Source: Intestinimonas sp. (GTDB lineage: Bacteria > Bacillota > Clostridia > Oscillospirales > Oscillospiraceae). From it: a stretch of DNA of 51,962 nt. Each line of letters opens with the position of its first letter. The first letter of the stretch is position 1. A program made the position numbers and the translations under genes. The stretch spans positions 1 to 51,962 of the forward strand of contig NZ_JAPFEA010000132.1 of assembly GCF_026169115.1 (NCBI RefSeq), given 5' to 3'. The notes beneath the pieces are model-generated. The model saw only the letters and a list, made by a program, of their open reading frames with translations, was not told the origin of the DNA and searched no databases. Positions 1 through 8,227 of the stretch are shown here, piece after piece.

Positions 1-2
1 CA

Positions 3-140
3 GACTGTATTTACCGTCACAAACCGGAAACCTTCTCCGAAGCAAAGGAAATGATTGACCGCTATATCTGTATTTTCAACGATGAGCGAATCCAGTTAAA
101 AACCGGAGAGGCGCCGCTGGCGCGACGCCTCTCCACTTAA
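3..140 (+). CDS. IS3-family transposase OrfB, C-terminal end (5' part outside window)
   Basis: An open frame enters from the left edge and ends at TAA 138-140, giving 45 residues (DCIYRHKPETF...GEAPLARRLST). This is the typical tail of the IS3-family OrfB integrase: the end of the DDE core with a YRHKPETF.EA..MID.YI segment, followed by ERIQLKTGEAPL. The catalytic DDE residues lie to the left and cannot be seen. OrfB catalyses cut/copy and strand transfer of the element, usually as an OrfAB fusion made by frameshifting. The gene runs toward a broken HAD phosphatase, which fits an element inserted in that gene. Family call is firm; whether the whole element is intact is unknown. Confidence 0.85.
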   Translation, partial: DCIYRHKPETFSEAKEMIDRYICIFNDERIQLKTGEAPLARRLST

Positions 141-184
141 AACTCAATATTTCCTACCAGGGGCTCTTTTTTGTGCTGTCCGCA
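141..184 (+). mobile_element. Probable right end of the IS3-family element
   Basis: These 44 bases separate the transposase stop codon from the point where HAD phosphatase similarity begins. Read inward from about 184 the other strand starts TGCGGACAGCAC, and IS3 elements characteristically begin with TG and end with CA. The terminal inverted repeat should therefore lie within about 160-184. The left end and the target-site duplication are outside the window, so the boundary is inferred. Confidence 0.5.
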
Positions 185-186
185 TA

Positions 187-417
187 ATCTGGGGCAGTTC
201 AGACCTGGTCGACCTCTGCCTGTCCGAATTGGGCGTCCCGGCAGCACAATGCGTCTATGTGGGGGATTCCGATGTGGATATCCAGACGGCGGCCAATGCC
301 GGTCTTCCCTGCCTTTCCGTATCCTGGGGCTTTCGCAGCCGCGAGTTCCTTTTGTCGCACGGAGCATCGGCCATTGCCGATACGCCGCAGGCGCTATTTG
401 CGCTCCTGGAAAAATAA
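187..417 (+). pseudogene. HAD-family phosphatase (phosphoglycolate phosphatase type), 5' truncated by IS element
   Basis: The frame 187-417 encodes about 76 residues that match only the C-terminal third of HAD-IA hydrolases. The segment LGVPAAQCVYVGDSDVDI holds HAD motif IV (GDSDVD, Mg-binding aspartates), and it is followed by GLPCLSVSWGFR and a short cap-distal tail ending LFALLEK. The nucleophile motif I (DxDGT), the cap domain and the motif II/III residues are absent because the reading frame runs back into IS-derived sequence. A TTG at 229 could start a 62-residue product, but it would lack the active site. The likely ancestor is a Gph-type phosphoglycolate phosphatase. Inactivation by the insertion is inferred; the 5' half may sit on the other side of the element. 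Confidence 0.75.
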
Positions 418-440
418 ATATCGCCCCAATACGAAAAAAC

Positions 441-465
441 GCGGACCCGTATGTTACGGGTCCGC
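441..465. terminator. Bidirectional rho-independent terminator
   Basis: An 11-bp perfect stem (441-451 with 455-465, loop TGT) is flanked by a run of T on each strand. The minus-strand tail (GTTTTTTCG) is the stronger one, so it ends the hflX-to-NUDIX operon; on the plus strand (ATTTTCTTTG) it ends the truncated HAD gene. Confidence 0.85.
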
Positions 466-591
466 ATTTTCTTTGAGAGAGAGGAGGAGGTTTGGGTTGT
501 GGTCTCCTGACCACGGTTTTATTCTAGCATTTTCCTCCTGAGCATGCATGGACAAATCATAAACAAGCTGTAAACAAACGATGAACAGATC
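466..591. other. Non-coding spacer between HAD remnant and NUDIX gene
   Basis: No credible gene is seen. A small 6-bp hairpin (GTGGTC/GACCAC, about 499-514) lies downstream of the NUDIX stop on the minus strand and just before the main terminator. It may protect the mRNA 3' end. Confidence 0.4.
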
Positions 592-1056
592 TCACATCAT
601 CAGTTCAAAAATATCTTCCTGGACAGAGCGGAAATTTCCCTCCTCCAGCCACTGCCGGACCTGCTCAAACAGGGTCGGTTGGATCTCCGGGTAGGTCAGC
701 GCCTCCGGAAGAGACTCCATCAGTCGGCACTCGGCCATCTCGCTTTCTGCCGGAAGGGCGGCCATCTCCCACACATCGGCAAAGAAGAGGGCGCCAAAGG
801 AGGGGTCCTCCCCTTCCTCAAATACGCCATAGGCCGCCACCGGCTCCAGCTGGCACTCGGTCACACCGGTCTCCTCACGGAGCTCCCGCTGGGCGGTGGC
901 ATGAATGTCCTCCCCCGGCTCCCGGTGTCCGCCGGGCAGCTCCCAGGTCTCCCGTGCCCTGTGGCGGCAAAGGAGCCACCGCTCCCCCGCTCTGGCACAG
1001 ATCACAGCATATTTCAGGTCGCTGTCCAGGGCCTGCTCGTAAAAACGGATCTCCAT
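592..1056 (-). CDS. NUDIX hydrolase
   Basis: A 154-residue protein with a complete NUDIX box: GG at 42-43, then EPGED, and REL.EETG ending near residue 65, matching GX5EX7REUXEEXGU. Such proteins hydrolyse nucleoside diphosphates linked to another group (oxidised dNTPs, Nudix sugars, diadenosine compounds) in the cytosol with Mg2+. The box and the tryptophan-rich strand before it (WELPGGH) are clear, but the substrate cannot be told. The start is 12 bases after the rpoD stop, so it is the last gene of the dgt-dnaG-rpoD transcription unit, ahead of the terminator at 441-465. A housekeeping sanitising role beside dNTPase and primase is an inference from position. Confidence 0.85.
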   Translation of the reverse strand: MEIRFYEQALDSDLKYAVICARAGERWLLCRHRARETWELPGGHREPGEDIHATAQRELREETGVTECQLEPVAAYGVFEEGEDPSFGALFFADVWEMAALPAESEMAECRLMESLPEALTYPEIQPTLFEQVRQWLEEGNFRSVQEDIFELMM

Positions 1057-1068
1057 ATTGCTTCACCC

Positions 1069-2388
1069 TCAGTTCAGGAAGTCCTTGAGCTTTTTGCTCC
1101 GGCTGGGATGGCGGAGCTTCCGCAGGGCCTTGGCCTCAATCTGGCGGATACGTTCACGGGTGACGTTGAACTCCTTGCCCACCTCTTCCAGAGTGCGGGT
1201 CCGGCCATCCTCCAGGCCGAAGCGCAGCTTGAGCACCTTCTCCTCCCGGGGGGTGAGGGTATCCAGTACGTCGATGAGCTGCTCCTTGAGGAGGGTGTAG
1301 CTGGCGGCCTCAGAGGGCTCGGAGGCATCCTCGTCTGGGATGAAGTCTCCCAGGTGGGAGTCCTCTTCCTCGCCGATGGGGGTCTCCAGGCTCACGGGCT
1401 CCTGGGCGATCTTCAGGATCTCCCGCACCTTGTCCACCGGCATATTCATCTCCTCGGAGATCTCTTCGGGGCTGGGATCGTGACCCAGCTCCTGAAGAAG
1501 CTGCCGGGAAACCCGGATGACCTTGTTGATGGTCTCCACCATATGGACGGGGATGCGGATGGTGCGGGCCTGATCGGCAATGGCGCGGGTGATGGCCTGA
1601 CGGATCCACCAGGTGGCATAGGTGGAGAACTTATAGCCCTTGGTATAGTCAAACTTCTCCACAGCCTTGATAAGGCCCAGATTGCCCTCCTGGATCAGGT
1701 CCAGGAAGAGCATTCCACGTCCCACATAGCGTTTGGCGATGGAGACCACCAGGCGGAGGTTGGCCTCGGCAAGGCGCTGCTTGGCGGCTTCTCCCCGCTT
1801 GACGGCCCGCTTGAGCTCTTTCTCTTCCTCCGGGGTAAGGGTAACCTCCTCCCCACGGGCCCTGGCGCTCTCGACCTCCGCCATGCGCTCCTTGGCAGCG
1901 TCGCCCGCTCCCATATCCTGAGCAAGACGGACCTCCTCGTCGGGCGAGAGCAGATTCACTTTGCCGATCTCCTTGAGGTACATGCGCACCGGGTCGTCAA
2001 TGCCAAAGGAGTCCACCAGAGCGTTGGTGTCCACGATCTCCTCTTCCGGGATCTCCTCAATTTCTTCCAGCGTGGGGACCTCGTCCACCAGCTCGGGAAG
2101 GTAGTCCTCACCGGCAGTGTCAATGCCCATATTCTCCATGGCGTCGTAGATCTTGTCCAGCTGCTCGCTCTCCAAATCCATCTCTTCCAGGACGTCCATG
2201 AGTTCGCTGGAGGACAGCTTCCCCTTCTTCTTGCCCTTGTCCAGCAGCTCCGCCAGCTTTTCTGCGCCCTGGACGCCCTCAACGACCTTCATGAGCTCGA
2301 TCTTGCCGGCCTCAATCTTTTCTTCGCTGGTGGCCTGTCCCTTCTTGATGGGCTCCGCAGGCATATCCAGTATTCTCTTTCCACTCAT
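1069..2388 (-). CDS. rpoD: RNA polymerase primary sigma factor (sigma A)
   Basis: Vegetative sigma factor, 439 residues from the chosen ATG at 2388, which has GGAGG 8 bases upstream; an ATG at 2403 is possible. Region 1.1 (about 20-75) is followed by an acidic linker. Region 1.2 begins [11 protein letters not shown] near 132. Region 2 runs about 209-285 and contains the invariant core-binding and -10-melting sequences [15 protein letters not shown] and [13 protein letters not shown]. Region 3 runs about 287-364. Region 4 carries the -35-binding helix-turn-helix ([23 protein letters not shown], about 400-422). An extra charged stretch of about 30 residues (near 165-200) lies between regions 1.2 and 2.1, where short Firmicutes sigma factors have less. 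The gene starts 4 bases after the dnaG stop, which is the conserved dnaG-rpoD arrangement. Confidence 0.97.
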   Translation of the reverse strand: MSGKRILDMPAEPIKKGQATSEEKIEAGKIELMKVVEGVQGAEKLAELLDKGKKKGKLSSSELMDVLEEMDLESEQLDKIYDAMENMGIDTAGEDYLPELVDEVPTLEEIEEIPEEEIVDTNALVDSFGIDDPVRMYLKEIGKVNLLSPDEEVRLAQDMGAGDAAKERMAEVESARARGEEVTLTPEEEKELKRAVKRGEAAKQRLAEANLRLVVSIAKRYVGRGMLFLDLIQEGNLGLIKAVEKFDYTKGYKFSTYATWWIRQAITRAIADQARTIRIPVHMVETINKVIRVSRQLLQELGHDPSPEEISEEMNMPVDKVREILKIAQEPVSLETPIGEEEDSHLGDFIPDEDASEPSEAASYTLLKEQLIDVLDTLTPREEKVLKLRFGLEDGRTRTLEEVGKEFNVTRERIRQIEAKALRKLRHPSRSKKLKDFLN

Positions 2389-2392
2389 GGAT

Positions 2393-4147
2393 TCATCCTC
2401 CATATGCTTTTTTCTCCAGCATCTTTTTCTGTATGGCCAGCAGTTCGTCTGACGCACCTTCCAGCCGGCGTTTTTCCGCTTCTGTCTTTATGATCTCTAT
2501 GTAATCCCTCATGGCCTGATCGCCATTCTGGAGAGATTCCGGTTTTGTAAGTATCCCGCTCAGGTGGTTCATCTCAGCGCTCTCCAGCTCGCCGGACAGC
2601 GCGTTCAGGCTGACTGTGAGTCCATTGGTCCATCGTGCCCGCAGCAGCCCGAAGACTCTTCCCAGCAGCGGAGAGGAAAAATCCTCCGGTTCCAGCAGGG
2701 CCGCGCCTCCAAAGAGCTCTGGGTCCAGCATCACCAGTCTCAGGACGCCCTCCTCTGCCCCGGCAGAATGGAGGTTGTCATAGCGTAGCGCCCGTTCCTT
2801 CGGCTGGCGCTGGACAGCTGGGGTCAGGTCACGCCGTTCCTGCTGCTTTTTTTCCTTCCAGCTCCGGCGGGAACGCTCCCGTTTGACCTCTTGGGCCACC
2901 ACCTCGGCAGAGACGCCGGCCATCTCGGCGCACCGGGCACCATAGATCTCCCGCTCCGCCGGACTTGGCAGTTGGGCCAGTATGGGGACGGACTCCTTCA
3001 GAAATTCCACCCGTTGAGCGTCGTCTGTCAGATCGTACTTCCCTTTTACCTGATCGATGCGATATTCGATGTGGTTCTCACTCTGATCCAGCAGCTTGGC
3101 AAATGCTTCCGGTCCATATGTTTTGATAAATTCATCGGGGTCTTTTGCCCCCTTCATCCGCAGGACCCGTACCTTCATCCCCGTTTTCTCCAGCAGTCCG
3201 ATGGCCCGCTGGGCCGCGGAGACGCCGGCGCCGTCGCCATCGTAGGCGATCACGACCTCTTTGGTGTACCGGGCGAGGAGCTGGGCGTGGTCTCCCGTCA
3301 GAGCCGTGCCCAGCGAGGCCACGGCACAGTCGAACCCGGCCTGATGGAGGGAGAGCGTATCCATGTAGCCCTCCGTGAGGATGATGCGGCCCAGACGACT
3401 CTTTTTCGCGATGTTCAGGGCAAAGAGGTTTCGGCCCTTATTGAATACCGGCGTATCCGGTGAGTTGAGGTATTTGGGCGTGGAATCGTCCAAGACCCGG
3501 CCGCCGAAGCCGATTACATCCCCACGCAGATCAATGATGGGGAACATGACCCGGTTGCGGAACCGGTCATACATCCGGCCTTCCTTGTTGTTGACCACCA
3601 GTCCGGCCTCCAGCAGCTCGCTCTTTTCAAAGCCCATAGCAGTCATGGTGGTAAGGAGATTGTCCCAGCCCTCCGGCGACATACCCAGCCCGAACCGGGT
3701 CACAGTTGATTTGGAGAGCCTTCGCTTACCGAACAGGTATTCCACCCCGGCCTGTCCGGCGGGACTGCGCAAGACGCTGTGGAAGTACCGGGCTGCCTCC
3801 CTGTTGAGGGCCAGGAGCCGTTCCCGCTTCCTTCGGAAGCGGCCGTCCCCCTGCTCCTCCGGCACGGTCAGTCCTGCCCGCTTGGCCAGAAACCGAACGG
3901 CGTCCGGATAAGAGAGATTTTCTATCTCCATGATAAAATTGATTACGCCGCCCCCCTTGCCGCAGCCGAAGCACTTATACATCTGCCGCTCCGGCACCAC
4001 ATGGAAAGAGGGGGTCCGCTCGCTGTGGAAAGGACAGCAGCCCCACAGGCTGCCGCCCTTTCTGCTCAGAGGGACATAGTCGGCCACCACATCCGCGATG
4101 TCGCACCGCGCGATCAATTCATCGATGAATTGTGCAGGGATGGCCAT
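2393..4147 (-). CDS. dnaG: DNA primase
   Basis: 584 residues. DnaG makes RNA primers for lagging-strand synthesis in complex with the replicative helicase. The N-terminal CHC2 zinc finger uses C38, H41, C59 and C62. The TOPRIM catalytic core shows EGYMD (E259) and AYDGDGAG (D303, D305), the metal-binding acidic residues. The C-terminal region (about 430-584) is the variable helicase-binding domain. The start is preceded by AAAGGGGG at good spacing. The gene lies 59 bases after dgt and 4 bases before rpoD, so replication initiation and primary sigma factor are co-transcribed as in the macromolecular synthesis operon; rpsU is not present here. Confidence 0.97.
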   Translation of the reverse strand: MAIPAQFIDELIARCDIADVVADYVPLSRKGGSLWGCCPFHSERTPSFHVVPERQMYKCFGCGKGGGVINFIMEIENLSYPDAVRFLAKRAGLTVPEEQGDGRFRRKRERLLALNREAARYFHSVLRSPAGQAGVEYLFGKRRLSKSTVTRFGLGMSPEGWDNLLTTMTAMGFEKSELLEAGLVVNNKEGRMYDRFRNRVMFPIIDLRGDVIGFGGRVLDDSTPKYLNSPDTPVFNKGRNLFALNIAKKSRLGRIILTEGYMDTLSLHQAGFDCAVASLGTALTGDHAQLLARYTKEVVIAYDGDGAGVSAAQRAIGLLEKTGMKVRVLRMKGAKDPDEFIKTYGPEAFAKLLDQSENHIEYRIDQVKGKYDLTDDAQRVEFLKESVPILAQLPSPAEREIYGARCAEMAGVSAEVVAQEVKRERSRRSWKEKKQQERRDLTPAVQRQPKERALRYDNLHSAGAEEGVLRLVMLDPELFGGAALLEPEDFSSPLLGRVFGLLRARWTNGLTVSLNALSGELESAEMNHLSGILTKPESLQNGDQAMRDYIEIIKTEAEKRRLEGASDELLAIQKKMLEKKAYGG

Positions 4148-4206
4148 ATTTTTCCCCCTTTCAGCCTATTTTTGCCGCCATTCGGCTGATTCATACCGTA
4201 CAGCGG

Positions 4207-5211
4207 TCACTTTACCCCCCAGGACATCGGAATAAAGGCCGCCGAAAACTTTTCCACGGCATATTTGTCCGTCATACCGGCAATGTAGTCGCACACCGCC
4301 CGCTCCACACCTTCCCGCTCCCGGATGTCCTGAAACTCCGGAGGAAGCATGTCCGGGTCATGGCAGTAATATTCAAAAAGCCTCAGAAGCATATCCTGGG
4401 CCTTGGACTCCTCTCCCTTGGCCACAGGATTGCGGTAGACATGCTCAAACATAAATTCCCGCAGGTCGCGCATGGCCTCCCGACAGGCATCTGACTGCCG
4501 CAGGGCCCCGGTGTCGGCGCTCTCCCGGATGATGTCGGTGGTGAGTGTATCGATGCGCTCGGAGTGGGTAAAGCCCAGCACATTGGAGATCTCCAGGGGA
4601 ATGTCCATAGGATAGATGATCCCCCCTCGCATGGCGTCGTCAATATCGGCGTTGATGTAAGCGATTTTGTCTGCCAGGCGCAGCAGCTGGCCCTCCAGCG
4701 TCTCGGCGGTTTCGGCTCCGGTGTGACACAGGATACCGCGGCGCACCTCATAGGTGAGGTTCAAGCCCTCTCCGTCCTTTTCCAGCCGGTCCACCACCCG
4801 CAGTGACTGGACGTTGTGCTCAAAGCCGCCGGGCATGATCTCATTGAGGACCCGTTCCCCAGCATGGCCGAAGGGCGTATGTCCCAGGTCGTGGCCATAG
4901 GCGGCAGCCTCGGTGAGGTCTTCGTTGAGCTGGAGCCCCCGGGCGATGGTCCGGGCGATCCGGACCACCTCAATGGTGTGGGTCATACGGGTGCGGTAGT
5001 GGTCTCCTTCTGGCTGCAAAAAGACCTGGGTCTTGTGCATCAGTCTCCGAAAAGCCTTGGAGTGGATGATCCGGTCAATATCGCGCTGAAAGCAGGTCCG
5101 TACCGGGCAGGGCTCCACAGGCCGCGCCCGCCCTCTGGAGTCCTCTGCCAGACAGGCGTAGGGCGAGAGAAAGCGCCGCTCCTGCGCTTCCCGGCGTTCC
5201 CGTTCCGTCAA
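4207..5211 (-). CDS. dgt: Deoxyguanosinetriphosphate triphosphohydrolase-like HD protein
   Basis: 334 residues of the dGTPase/HD superfamily. These enzymes hydrolyse dNTPs to deoxynucleosides plus triphosphate and so trim dNTP pools. The metal-binding HD signature is complete: H78 (RMTHTIEV), H107-D108 in GHDLGHTPFGH, and a later D in LADKIAY. The start codon is TTG at 5211, chosen because GGGAGG lies 9 bases upstream and the nearby ATG is followed immediately by a stop. Placement just ahead of dnaG-rpoD is common in Clostridia and suggests coordination of nucleotide supply with replication. The family is certain; preference for dGTP over other dNTPs is not shown by sequence. Confidence 0.92.
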   Translation of the reverse strand: MTERERREAQERRFLSPYACLAEDSRGRARPVEPCPVRTCFQRDIDRIIHSKAFRRLMHKTQVFLQPEGDHYRTRMTHTIEVVRIARTIARGLQLNEDLTEAAAYGHDLGHTPFGHAGERVLNEIMPGGFEHNVQSLRVVDRLEKDGEGLNLTYEVRRGILCHTGAETAETLEGQLLRLADKIAYINADIDDAMRGGIIYPMDIPLEISNVLGFTHSERIDTLTTDIIRESADTGALRQSDACREAMRDLREFMFEHVYRNPVAKGEESKAQDMLLRLFEYYCHDPDMLPPEFQDIREREGVERAVCDYIAGMTDKYAVEKFSAAFIPMSWGVK

Positions 5212-5278
5212 GGCATCTCACCTCCCCAATCAGGTCTGAAGTGTTATACGCCGCTGACGATAAAAAATCCTGCCTGCA

Positions 5279-5292
5279 CGAAAAATTTTTCG
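5279..5292. repeat. 14-bp A/T-rich palindrome between yigZ and dgt
   Basis: CGAAAAATTTTTCG is self-complementary and sits 2 bases beyond the yigZ stop. It could form a weak minus-strand hairpin with T residues, but it lacks a GC stem and is unlikely to stop transcription into dgt. Function unknown. Confidence 0.4.
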
Positions 5293-5294
5293 GC

Positions 5295-5963
5295 CTATCT
5301 GCGCGCTTCGGAGGGGGGCTCCCCCCGTGCGGTCAATGGCGCCGCCCGGAAGGTATGCCCATTGACCGCAGGCGAGACCCCTCCGGCGGTGAGTTCCACC
5401 ACCCGGGCGGCAAAGGCATCCTCTTTTCCCTCGGGCAGAAGAAGTGCGAGTCCCACATCGGCGGCGTAGTCGATCTCGCCCAACACACCGCCGGCCTCCT
5501 CTGCCTCCAGCTTGATCCGTTCCAGAAGGTGGTAAGGGAAGCGCAGCTCAACCTGGGACCATCGGCGGACCACCGAGATGCCGGCGGCATCCAGCGCATC
5601 CTTGGCGCTCTGAGTATAGGCGCGGACCAGCCCGCCGGCCCCCAGCAGCACACCGCCGAAATACCGGGTCACGACACAGACCACATCCACCACGCCCTCC
5701 CGCTGAAAGACGTTGAGCATGGGCTGTCCGGCTGTGCCCTGGGGCTCCCCATCGTCGGAATAGCGTTCTGTGCCGTCTTTGAGCCGGTAGCACCAGCAGT
5801 TGTGCCGGGCGTCATAGTGTTTCTTTTTTGTCTCCTCGATCCTGGCCCGGGCCTCCGTCTCGCTCTCCACCTGCCACACCTGGCCGATAAACCGGGAGCG
5901 TTTTTCTACCAATTCTGTTTCGGAATGCTCCGTCGGGATATAATATGCCGAATATTCCGTCAT
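5295..5963 (-). CDS. yigZ: YigZ/IMPACT family protein
   Basis: 222 residues. The N-terminal UPF0029 (IMPACT) domain shows KKSRFIG-like VEKRSRFIGQ, the HNCWCYR segment and the diagnostic DDGEPQGTAGQPML, followed by VVTRYFGG..LGAGGLVRAY. A C-terminal DUF1949 domain follows (about 140-205). Eukaryotic IMPACT proteins regulate Gcn2 signalling; the bacterial function is not settled, though ribosome- or translation-linked roles are suspected. The last about 25 residues look unlike the family and are encoded across a 12-bp inverted repeat (5328-5370). The start ATG is 16 bases after the hflX stop, in the same operon. Confidence 0.9.
   Translation of the reverse strand: MTEYSAYYIPTEHSETELVEKRSRFIGQVWQVESETEARARIEETKKKHYDARHNCWCYRLKDGTERYSDDGEPQGTAGQPMLNVFQREGVVDVVCVVTRYFGGVLLGAGGLVRAYTQSAKDALDAAGISVVRRWSQVELRFPYHLLERIKLEAEEAGGVLGEIDYAADVGLALLLPEGKEDAFAARVVELTAGGVSPAVNGHTFRAAPLTARGEPPSEARR
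5328..5370. repeat. 12-bp perfect inverted repeat at the 3' end of yigZ
   Basis: TGCGGTCAATGG (5328-5339) and CCATTGACCGCA (5359-5370) are exact complements separated by 19 bases, inside the yigZ coding sequence where the protein is no longer family-like. A second small GGGGGG/CCCCCC hairpin lies beside it (5313-5326). The arrangement resembles a short palindromic insertion, but no second copy was noticed in this window. Confidence 0.55.
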
Positions 5964-5979
5964 AGCTGGCCCTCATTTC

Positions 5980-7239
5980 TCAGCGATCCAGAAGATATTC
6001 TTCCATCTGTCCCAGCAGCCTGGACGTGCATACTGCGGTCACCAGAATGGTCTCGCCGTACTCCACCGACTCCACCTTGGCTTCCTGGTACAGGACATCC
6101 AGCAGTCCGCCTTTGTCGTAAGGCAGGGAGAGGGTCACCCGGTGGGCGCCGGCATCCAGCCGGTCACCGATCATGCTCCGAAGCCGGTCCAGCCCTTCCC
6201 CCGTCCTGGCGGAAACGGTGACGATGTCCTCCCCATGGGGCAGGATATCGCCGTGATAGCGGTCACACTTGTTGAACACATCGATCCTGGGCGTCTCCGA
6301 GGCTCCCAGCTCATGGATGAGGGACTCCACCACCGCCGCCTGTTCCCGCCACTCCGGATTGGAGGAATCAATGACATGGAGGAGCAAATCGGCAAAGGAG
6401 AGCTCCTCCAGGGTGGCCTTGAAAGCCTCCACCAGGTGGTGGGGCAGCTTAGAGATAAAACCGACCGTATCCGAGATGAGCACGGTGCAGGTGTCTGAGA
6501 TCTCCAGGGTCCGTGTCGTCGTGTCCAGGGTGTCGAAGAGACGGTCATTGGCGGGAATGTCCGCACCGGTGAGGGCGTTGAGCAGCGTGGATTTCCCGGC
6601 GTTGGTGTAGCCCACGATGGCGACCACCGGGACTTCGTTCTTCTCCCGACGGGAGCGTTGAGTGGCCCGCACCCGACGCACCTGCTCCAGATCCTCCCGC
6701 AGCTTCTGGATCTTCCGGTGGATGTGCCGGCGGTCGGTCTCCAGCTGGGTCTCACCGGGACCGCGGGTACCGATGGCGCCCTCCTGCCGCTCCAGGTGGG
6801 TCCACATGCCCAACAGCCGGGGCAGCAGATATTGGTACTGGGCCAGCTCCACTTGGAGCCGGCCCTCCTTGGTCCTGGCCCGCTGGGCGAAAATGTCCAG
6901 AATCAGGGCGGAGCGGTCCAGCACGGACACGCCCAGCTCATCGGAGAGGACCCGCTGCTGGGAGGGAGAGAGCGCGTTGTCAAAAATGACCATGGTGGCG
7001 CCCATTCCCTGGACCAGCTCCTTTACCTCAGCCACCTTGCCCTCTCCGATAAAGGTGCGGGAGTCCGGGGTGTCCTTGTTTTGCAGCACGGTGCCCACGC
7101 AGACGCCGCCCGCAGTCTCCAGGAGGGCAGAGAGCTCCTCCATGGACGAATCGCTGGCGTTCTCCTCCCGGCTCAGACAGCCGGCATTGAGACCCACCAG
7201 TACTGCCCGGTCGATCTTCTTTTCGGTATGGTCAGTCAT
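5980..7239 (-). CDS. hflX: GTPase HflX
   Basis: 419 residues from the ATG at 7239, preceded by GGAGG. HflX is a ribosome-associated GTPase that splits stalled or stressed 70S ribosomes. The N-terminal HflX domain (about 10-200) includes the GTRGPGETQLETDRR signature near 158-171 and a basic helical linker. The G domain has G1 GYTNAGKST (210-218), G3 DTVGF (257-261) and G4 NKCD (323-326). A frame extending 68 codons upstream has no family similarity and no ribosome-binding site, so it was rejected. The gene follows the flavin reductase-like gene by 22 bases and precedes yigZ by 16. Confidence 0.95.
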   Translation of the reverse strand: MTDHTEKKIDRAVLVGLNAGCLSREENASDSSMEELSALLETAGGVCVGTVLQNKDTPDSRTFIGEGKVAEVKELVQGMGATMVIFDNALSPSQQRVLSDELGVSVLDRSALILDIFAQRARTKEGRLQVELAQYQYLLPRLLGMWTHLERQEGAIGTRGPGETQLETDRRHIHRKIQKLREDLEQVRRVRATQRSRREKNEVPVVAIVGYTNAGKSTLLNALTGADIPANDRLFDTLDTTTRTLEISDTCTVLISDTVGFISKLPHHLVEAFKATLEELSFADLLLHVIDSSNPEWREQAAVVESLIHELGASETPRIDVFNKCDRYHGDILPHGEDIVTVSARTGEGLDRLRSMIGDRLDAGAHRVTLSLPYDKGGLLDVLYQEAKVESVEYGETILVTAVCTSRLLGQMEEYLLDR

Positions 7240-7261
7240 AGCACCTCCGGGACTGTGTCCC

Positions 7262-7768
7262 TCATTTCTTTCGATATGCCTCCACGATCTTGCCGATATA
7301 CATTCTGTGGTAGTCCTTTTCAGGGTACCATTTGGAGTCCGTCTCCGGGTCCAGGAAGTGGGCGGGATCCATGTCCTGCCAGTACGCCTTCCGGCACACC
7401 AGGACCAGCTCCGCCTCAGCAAAGTAAGGCGCGCCGCCCTCACCGGTACAGACCGTAAAGCCGCACTCCTTTACCTTATCTACCTCCCGGCCACTCTTGG
7501 CACCGCAGAGCGCCAGCGCCCGCCGGTACTCAGGGCCGAAAAAGGAGAGGGTAAAGAAATCGCTTTTCTCTACAAATTCATAGGTATATCGCTGTGGACG
7601 GATGTAGCAGGTGGCCACATCACTTCCCCAGAGCACGCCCAGGCCGCCCCAACTGGCGGTCATCGTGTTGCAGCGCTCCCCTGTTCCGGCGGTAATGAGC
7701 ATCCACTGCTCGCCAATCAGGGAGAATACGTTCTGATCCAGACCTTTCACATCACATTTTTCCAGCAT
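7262..7768 (-). CDS. Flavin reductase-like domain protein (flavoredoxin type)
   Basis: 168 residues of the FMN-binding split-barrel flavin reductase family. NTMTASWGGLGVLWGSDVAT near residue 34 is the flavin phosphate/isoalloxazine-binding strand pair, followed by a YIRPQRYTYEFVEKSDFFTLSFF segment typical of clostridial flavoredoxin-like proteins. It probably reduces or carries FMN using NAD(P)H, but the partner and physiological role cannot be deduced. RBS AGGAGG is upstream of the ATG. It is the first gene after the rpmE terminator and lies 22 bases before hflX; no convincing promoter of its own was found, so read-through or a non-consensus promoter is likely. Confidence 0.85.
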   Translation of the reverse strand: MLEKCDVKGLDQNVFSLIGEQWMLITAGTGERCNTMTASWGGLGVLWGSDVATCYIRPQRYTYEFVEKSDFFTLSFFGPEYRRALALCGAKSGREVDKVKECGFTVCTGEGGAPYFAEAELVLVCRKAYWQDMDPAHFLDPETDSKWYPEKDYHRMYIGKIVEAYRKK

Positions 7769-7791
7769 ATCGGCGCCCTCCTAGTTACAGT

Positions 7792-7823
7792 ATGGCTCTG
7801 TCTGAAAATGGCTCTGTCTGAAA
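7792..7823. repeat. Two tandem copies of a 16-bp unit
   Basis: ATGGCTCTGTCTGAAA occurs at 7792-7807 and again exactly at 7808-7823, in the spacer between the rpmE terminator and the flavin reductase-like gene. A recent slippage duplication in the 5' leader is the simplest reading. Confidence 0.8.
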
Positions 7824-7834
7824 GCAGTATATGC

Positions 7835-7864
7835 GAAAAGACCCGCGCCGAAACCGACGCGGGC
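7835..7864 (-). terminator. Rho-independent terminator of rpmE
   Basis: On the minus strand a GCCCGCGtCG/CGgCGCGGGT stem with a TTTC loop is followed by CTTTTC. It lies 17 bases past the rpmE stop. Confidence 0.8.
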
Positions 7865-7880
7865 CTCATGAGACGATCGC

Positions 7881-8087
7881 TTACTTCTGGTCCAAACCGA
7901 ACTTCTTGTTGAAGCGGCTCACGCGACCACCCGTATCCACCATCTTCTGCTTGCCGGTGAAAAAGGGGTGACACTTGGAGCAAACTTCCACGCGGATGTC
8001 CTTTTTGGTAGAGCCGGTCTCGATCACATTACCACAGGCACACTTGATCGTGGTCTGCTGATAATTGGGATGAATACCTTCCTTCAT
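7881..8087 (-). CDS. rpmE: 50S ribosomal protein L31, zinc-binding type
   Basis: 68 residues. L31 belongs to the large subunit and forms part of the bridge to the 30S head. The protein begins MKEGIHPNY and carries CACGN (about 13-17) and CSKCHPFF (about 34-41), so all four zinc cysteines of the C+ type are present rather than the zinc-free paralogue. It ends FNKKFGL, as the family does. The start at 8087 follows GAGGTG; a longer upstream frame has no similarity. Its own promoter (8159-8187) and terminator (7835-7864) make it a single-gene unit. Confidence 0.95.
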   Translation of the reverse strand: MKEGIHPNYQQTTIKCACGNVIETGSTKKDIRVEVCSKCHPFFTGKQKMVDTGGRVSRFNKKFGLDQK

Positions 8088-8158
8088 TGCTGTTTCACCT
8101 CTTTCTCGTTCCGGATGAGACGGCGCAGCAAACCTCCACGCCTTACAAACGCTAGAAT

Positions 8159-8187
8159 ATAATAGCACAGTGCAGGACAGAATGCAA
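8159..8187 (-). promoter_or_regulatory. Sigma-A-type promoter of rpmE
   Basis: TTGCAT, 17-bp spacer, TATTAT on the minus strand (-35 at 8182-8187, -10 at 8159-8164), about 65 bases before the leader's start of translation. The -35 is weak (3/6) and the -10 good (5/6). Confidence 0.5.
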
Positions 8188-8227
8188 CTGTTTTTTCAAT
8201 TTTTCCCTGTACTTTTTTCTTGCGCCT

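Noticed and set aside
679..2493. 604-residue plus-strand open frame opposite rpoD
   Set aside because: It is the antisense shadow of rpoD and the NUDIX gene; the translation is Leu/His/Gly-rich with no family features.
5980..7443. Longer HflX start (GTG/ATG 68 codons upstream)
   Set aside because: The extra residues are Arg/Trp-rich, non-conserved, overlap the flavin reductase-like gene and have no ribosome-binding site.
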